Positions 6,422-6,931 of a stretch of 6,931 nucleotides of DNA are shown here, piece after piece. Every line of letters begins with the position of its first letter. Within the stretch, counting starts at the first letter, position 1. Where the stretch lies: positions 1-6,931 of the forward strand of contig JAMCUV010000035.1 of NCBI GenBank assembly GCA_023379345.1. The letters run 5' to 3'. The translations under genes were made by a program, and so were the position numbers. The notes under the pieces were generated by a model, which did not search any database, was not told where the DNA came from, and was given only the letters and a program-made list of their open reading frames with translations. This stretch comes from Thermoplasmatota archaeon. GTDB lineage: Archaea; Thermoplasmatota; Thermoplasmata; Thermoplasmatales; Thermoplasmataceae.

Positions 6422-6507
6422 GATCACTGCCATGATAGTTCAGTGTGCGAAGCAAAATCACGGAACCTTCACACCAGCGGGAGTTTCCACGCCTGTGAAC
6501 CATGGTA

Positions 6508-6523
6508 CTGGCAGAAGTGCCAG
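6508..6523. repeat. Short inverted repeat / hairpin
   Basis: CTGGCA and TGCCAG form a perfect 6-bp stem around a GAAG loop. It lies upstream of both divergent genes and has no T-run after it, so it is not placed as a gene-end terminator. An operator-like site is possible, as is chance. Confidence 0.35.
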
Positions 6524-6538
6524 AGTTGTTCAGCAAAG

Positions 6539-6546
6539 TTATTATT
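6539..6546 (+). promoter_or_regulatory. TATA-like promoter of the rhodanese gene
   Basis: TTATTATT at -35 to -28 from ATG 6574, preceded by GCAAAG, a purine-rich stretch that could act as a BRE. The spacing is almost the same as for the glycosyltransferase promoter. There is no Shine-Dalgarno before ATG 6574, which fits leaderless initiation. Weak consensus, so tentative. Confidence 0.35.
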
Positions 6547-6573
6547 GTGAAAAAGATCGTCATCTGACAGTAA

Positions 6574-6931
6574 ATGGAACTGAATGAAATCCATGAAAGA
6601 TCCCAGGAAGGAAAGATTCTCATCATTGATGCAAGGGGCGGCAGCGATTACATGGCATCTCATATTCCGGCATCCGTTAGCGTCCCCTTCAGCCCATACT
6701 CCTGGGCCAGGGCAATCAGGAACTGGCTGAACGGCCAGTCGCCGGAAATAGTGCTGGTGGCGCCGAATGCAGATACAGGCTCCCGGGGTGCTCAGGAACT
6801 GGCATCTGTTGGACTGAAGGTTGTCCATGTCTTCCAGGATGGCCTGGATACCTGGAAATCATCCGGGCTGGCCGTGGCATCGGTTGAGGAGATAACTCCA
6901 GAAGACCTGAGCTCCAGGCTTGATGAATACG
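6574..6931 (+). CDS. Rhodanese-like domain protein, probably tandem, first domain lacking Cys (3' truncated by window)
   Basis: 119 codons are visible before the right edge. An in-frame TAA at 6571-6573 directly precedes ATG 6574, so no longer start exists. Residues 14-40 carry the rhodanese entry strand and motif (KILIIDARGGSDYMASHIPA, matching the family's D-R-x(4)-Y-x(2)-G-H-I-P-G-A pattern with Ser29 for Gly). EIVLVAPNADTGSRGAQEL at 58-76 is the active-loop region, where active sulfurtransferases have Cys; here the loop reads Ala-Pro-Asn and the visible protein has no cysteine at all. FQDGLDTWKSSGLAV at 87-101 is the typical closing GGxxxW-xxGxPV segment. EEITPEDLSSRLDEY at 105-119 looks like the start of a second rhodanese domain. 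By analogy with two-domain sulfurtransferases, the first domain would be structural and the second catalytic, but the second cannot be seen. It has no obvious link to the shikimate operon. Confidence 0.82.
   Translation, partial: MELNEIHERSQEGKILIIDARGGSDYMASHIPASVSVPFSPYSWARAIRNWLNGQSPEIVLVAPNADTGSRGAQELASVGLKVVHVFQDGLDTWKSSGLAVASVEEITPEDLSSRLDEY

Larger units (their letters stand above)
6386..6573. other. Divergent intergenic region (188 bp)
   Basis: This region separates the leftward glycosyltransferase from the rightward rhodanese gene and holds a TATA-like element near each. Between them is about 120 bp without a recognised gene. It contains a 6-bp perfect hairpin (6508-6523), a spaced inverted repeat TTCACA/TGTGAA (6468-6473 and 6494-6499) and CACTG/CAGTG (6425-6429 and 6441-6445). 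A 35-codon GTG-initiated frame rich in Cys and His (6443-6550, +) also lies here but is not supported enough to call as a gene. No tRNA or other RNA gene is recognisable. Confidence 0.6.

Noticed and set aside
6475..6505. tRNA T-arm lookalike (GGTTCACAGGC on the minus strand)
   Set aside because: No matching acceptor stem, D-arm or anticodon arm can be built around it.
6285..6587. Rightward open frame of 100 codons spanning the divergent intergenic region
   Set aside because: Its first half is opposite the glycosyltransferase N-terminus, it crosses both putative promoters, and the translation has no recognisable feature.
1..6931. Mobile elements, CRISPR arrays, phage or defence genes
   Set aside because: No direct-repeat arrays, terminal inverted repeats, transposase or nuclease motifs were found; every long coding region is explained by metabolism, a glycosyltransferase or a rhodanese.

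Overview
This window looks archaeal, most likely from the Thermoplasmata (Thermoplasmatales-type) at moderate GC. The signs are a GHMP-family shikimate kinase in place of the bacterial P-loop enzyme, heavy use of AGG (Arg) and ATA (Ile) codons, strong GGAGG/GAGGTGA ribosome binding sites inside the operon, and TATA-like boxes about 30 nt upstream of start codons that lack a ribosome binding site (leaderless pattern). The placement below archaeon level is inference.

Positions 1-4992 (+) hold a compact shikimate-pathway operon: aroB (3' part only), aroE, aroC, aroK (GHMP type), aroA, aroD. Together these are all six enzymes from DAHP to chorismate. The first five genes overlap one another by 20, 8, 34 and 17 nt. 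Only aroD is separated, by 14 nt that carry the strongest Shine-Dalgarno. The arrangement points to one transcript with translational coupling. The pathway order is AroB (DAHP to 3-dehydroquinate), AroD (to 3-dehydroshikimate), AroE (to shikimate), AroK (to shikimate-3-phosphate), AroA (to EPSP), AroC (to chorismate). The DAHP-forming enzyme is not in the window.

Positions 4994-6385 (-) hold a multi-spanning membrane glycosyltransferase of the GT2 fold that resembles the Egghead/BRE-3 beta-1,4-mannosyltransferase group. It converges on aroD with a single base between the two stop codons. Its promoter and the promoter of the next gene lie in a 188-bp divergent intergenic region (6386-6573). 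That region also contains a perfect 6-bp hairpin and a small Cys/His-rich reading frame of unclear status. From 6574 (+) a rhodanese-like protein starts and runs off the end; its first domain has no cysteine.

The window is mostly ordinary core metabolism. The most notable point is that the chorismate synthase has Ala-Ser where the near-invariant GESHG motif has His-Gly, so a catalytic histidine is missing although the rest of the fold signatures are present. I did not find a defence system, mobile element, CRISPR array or RNA gene.
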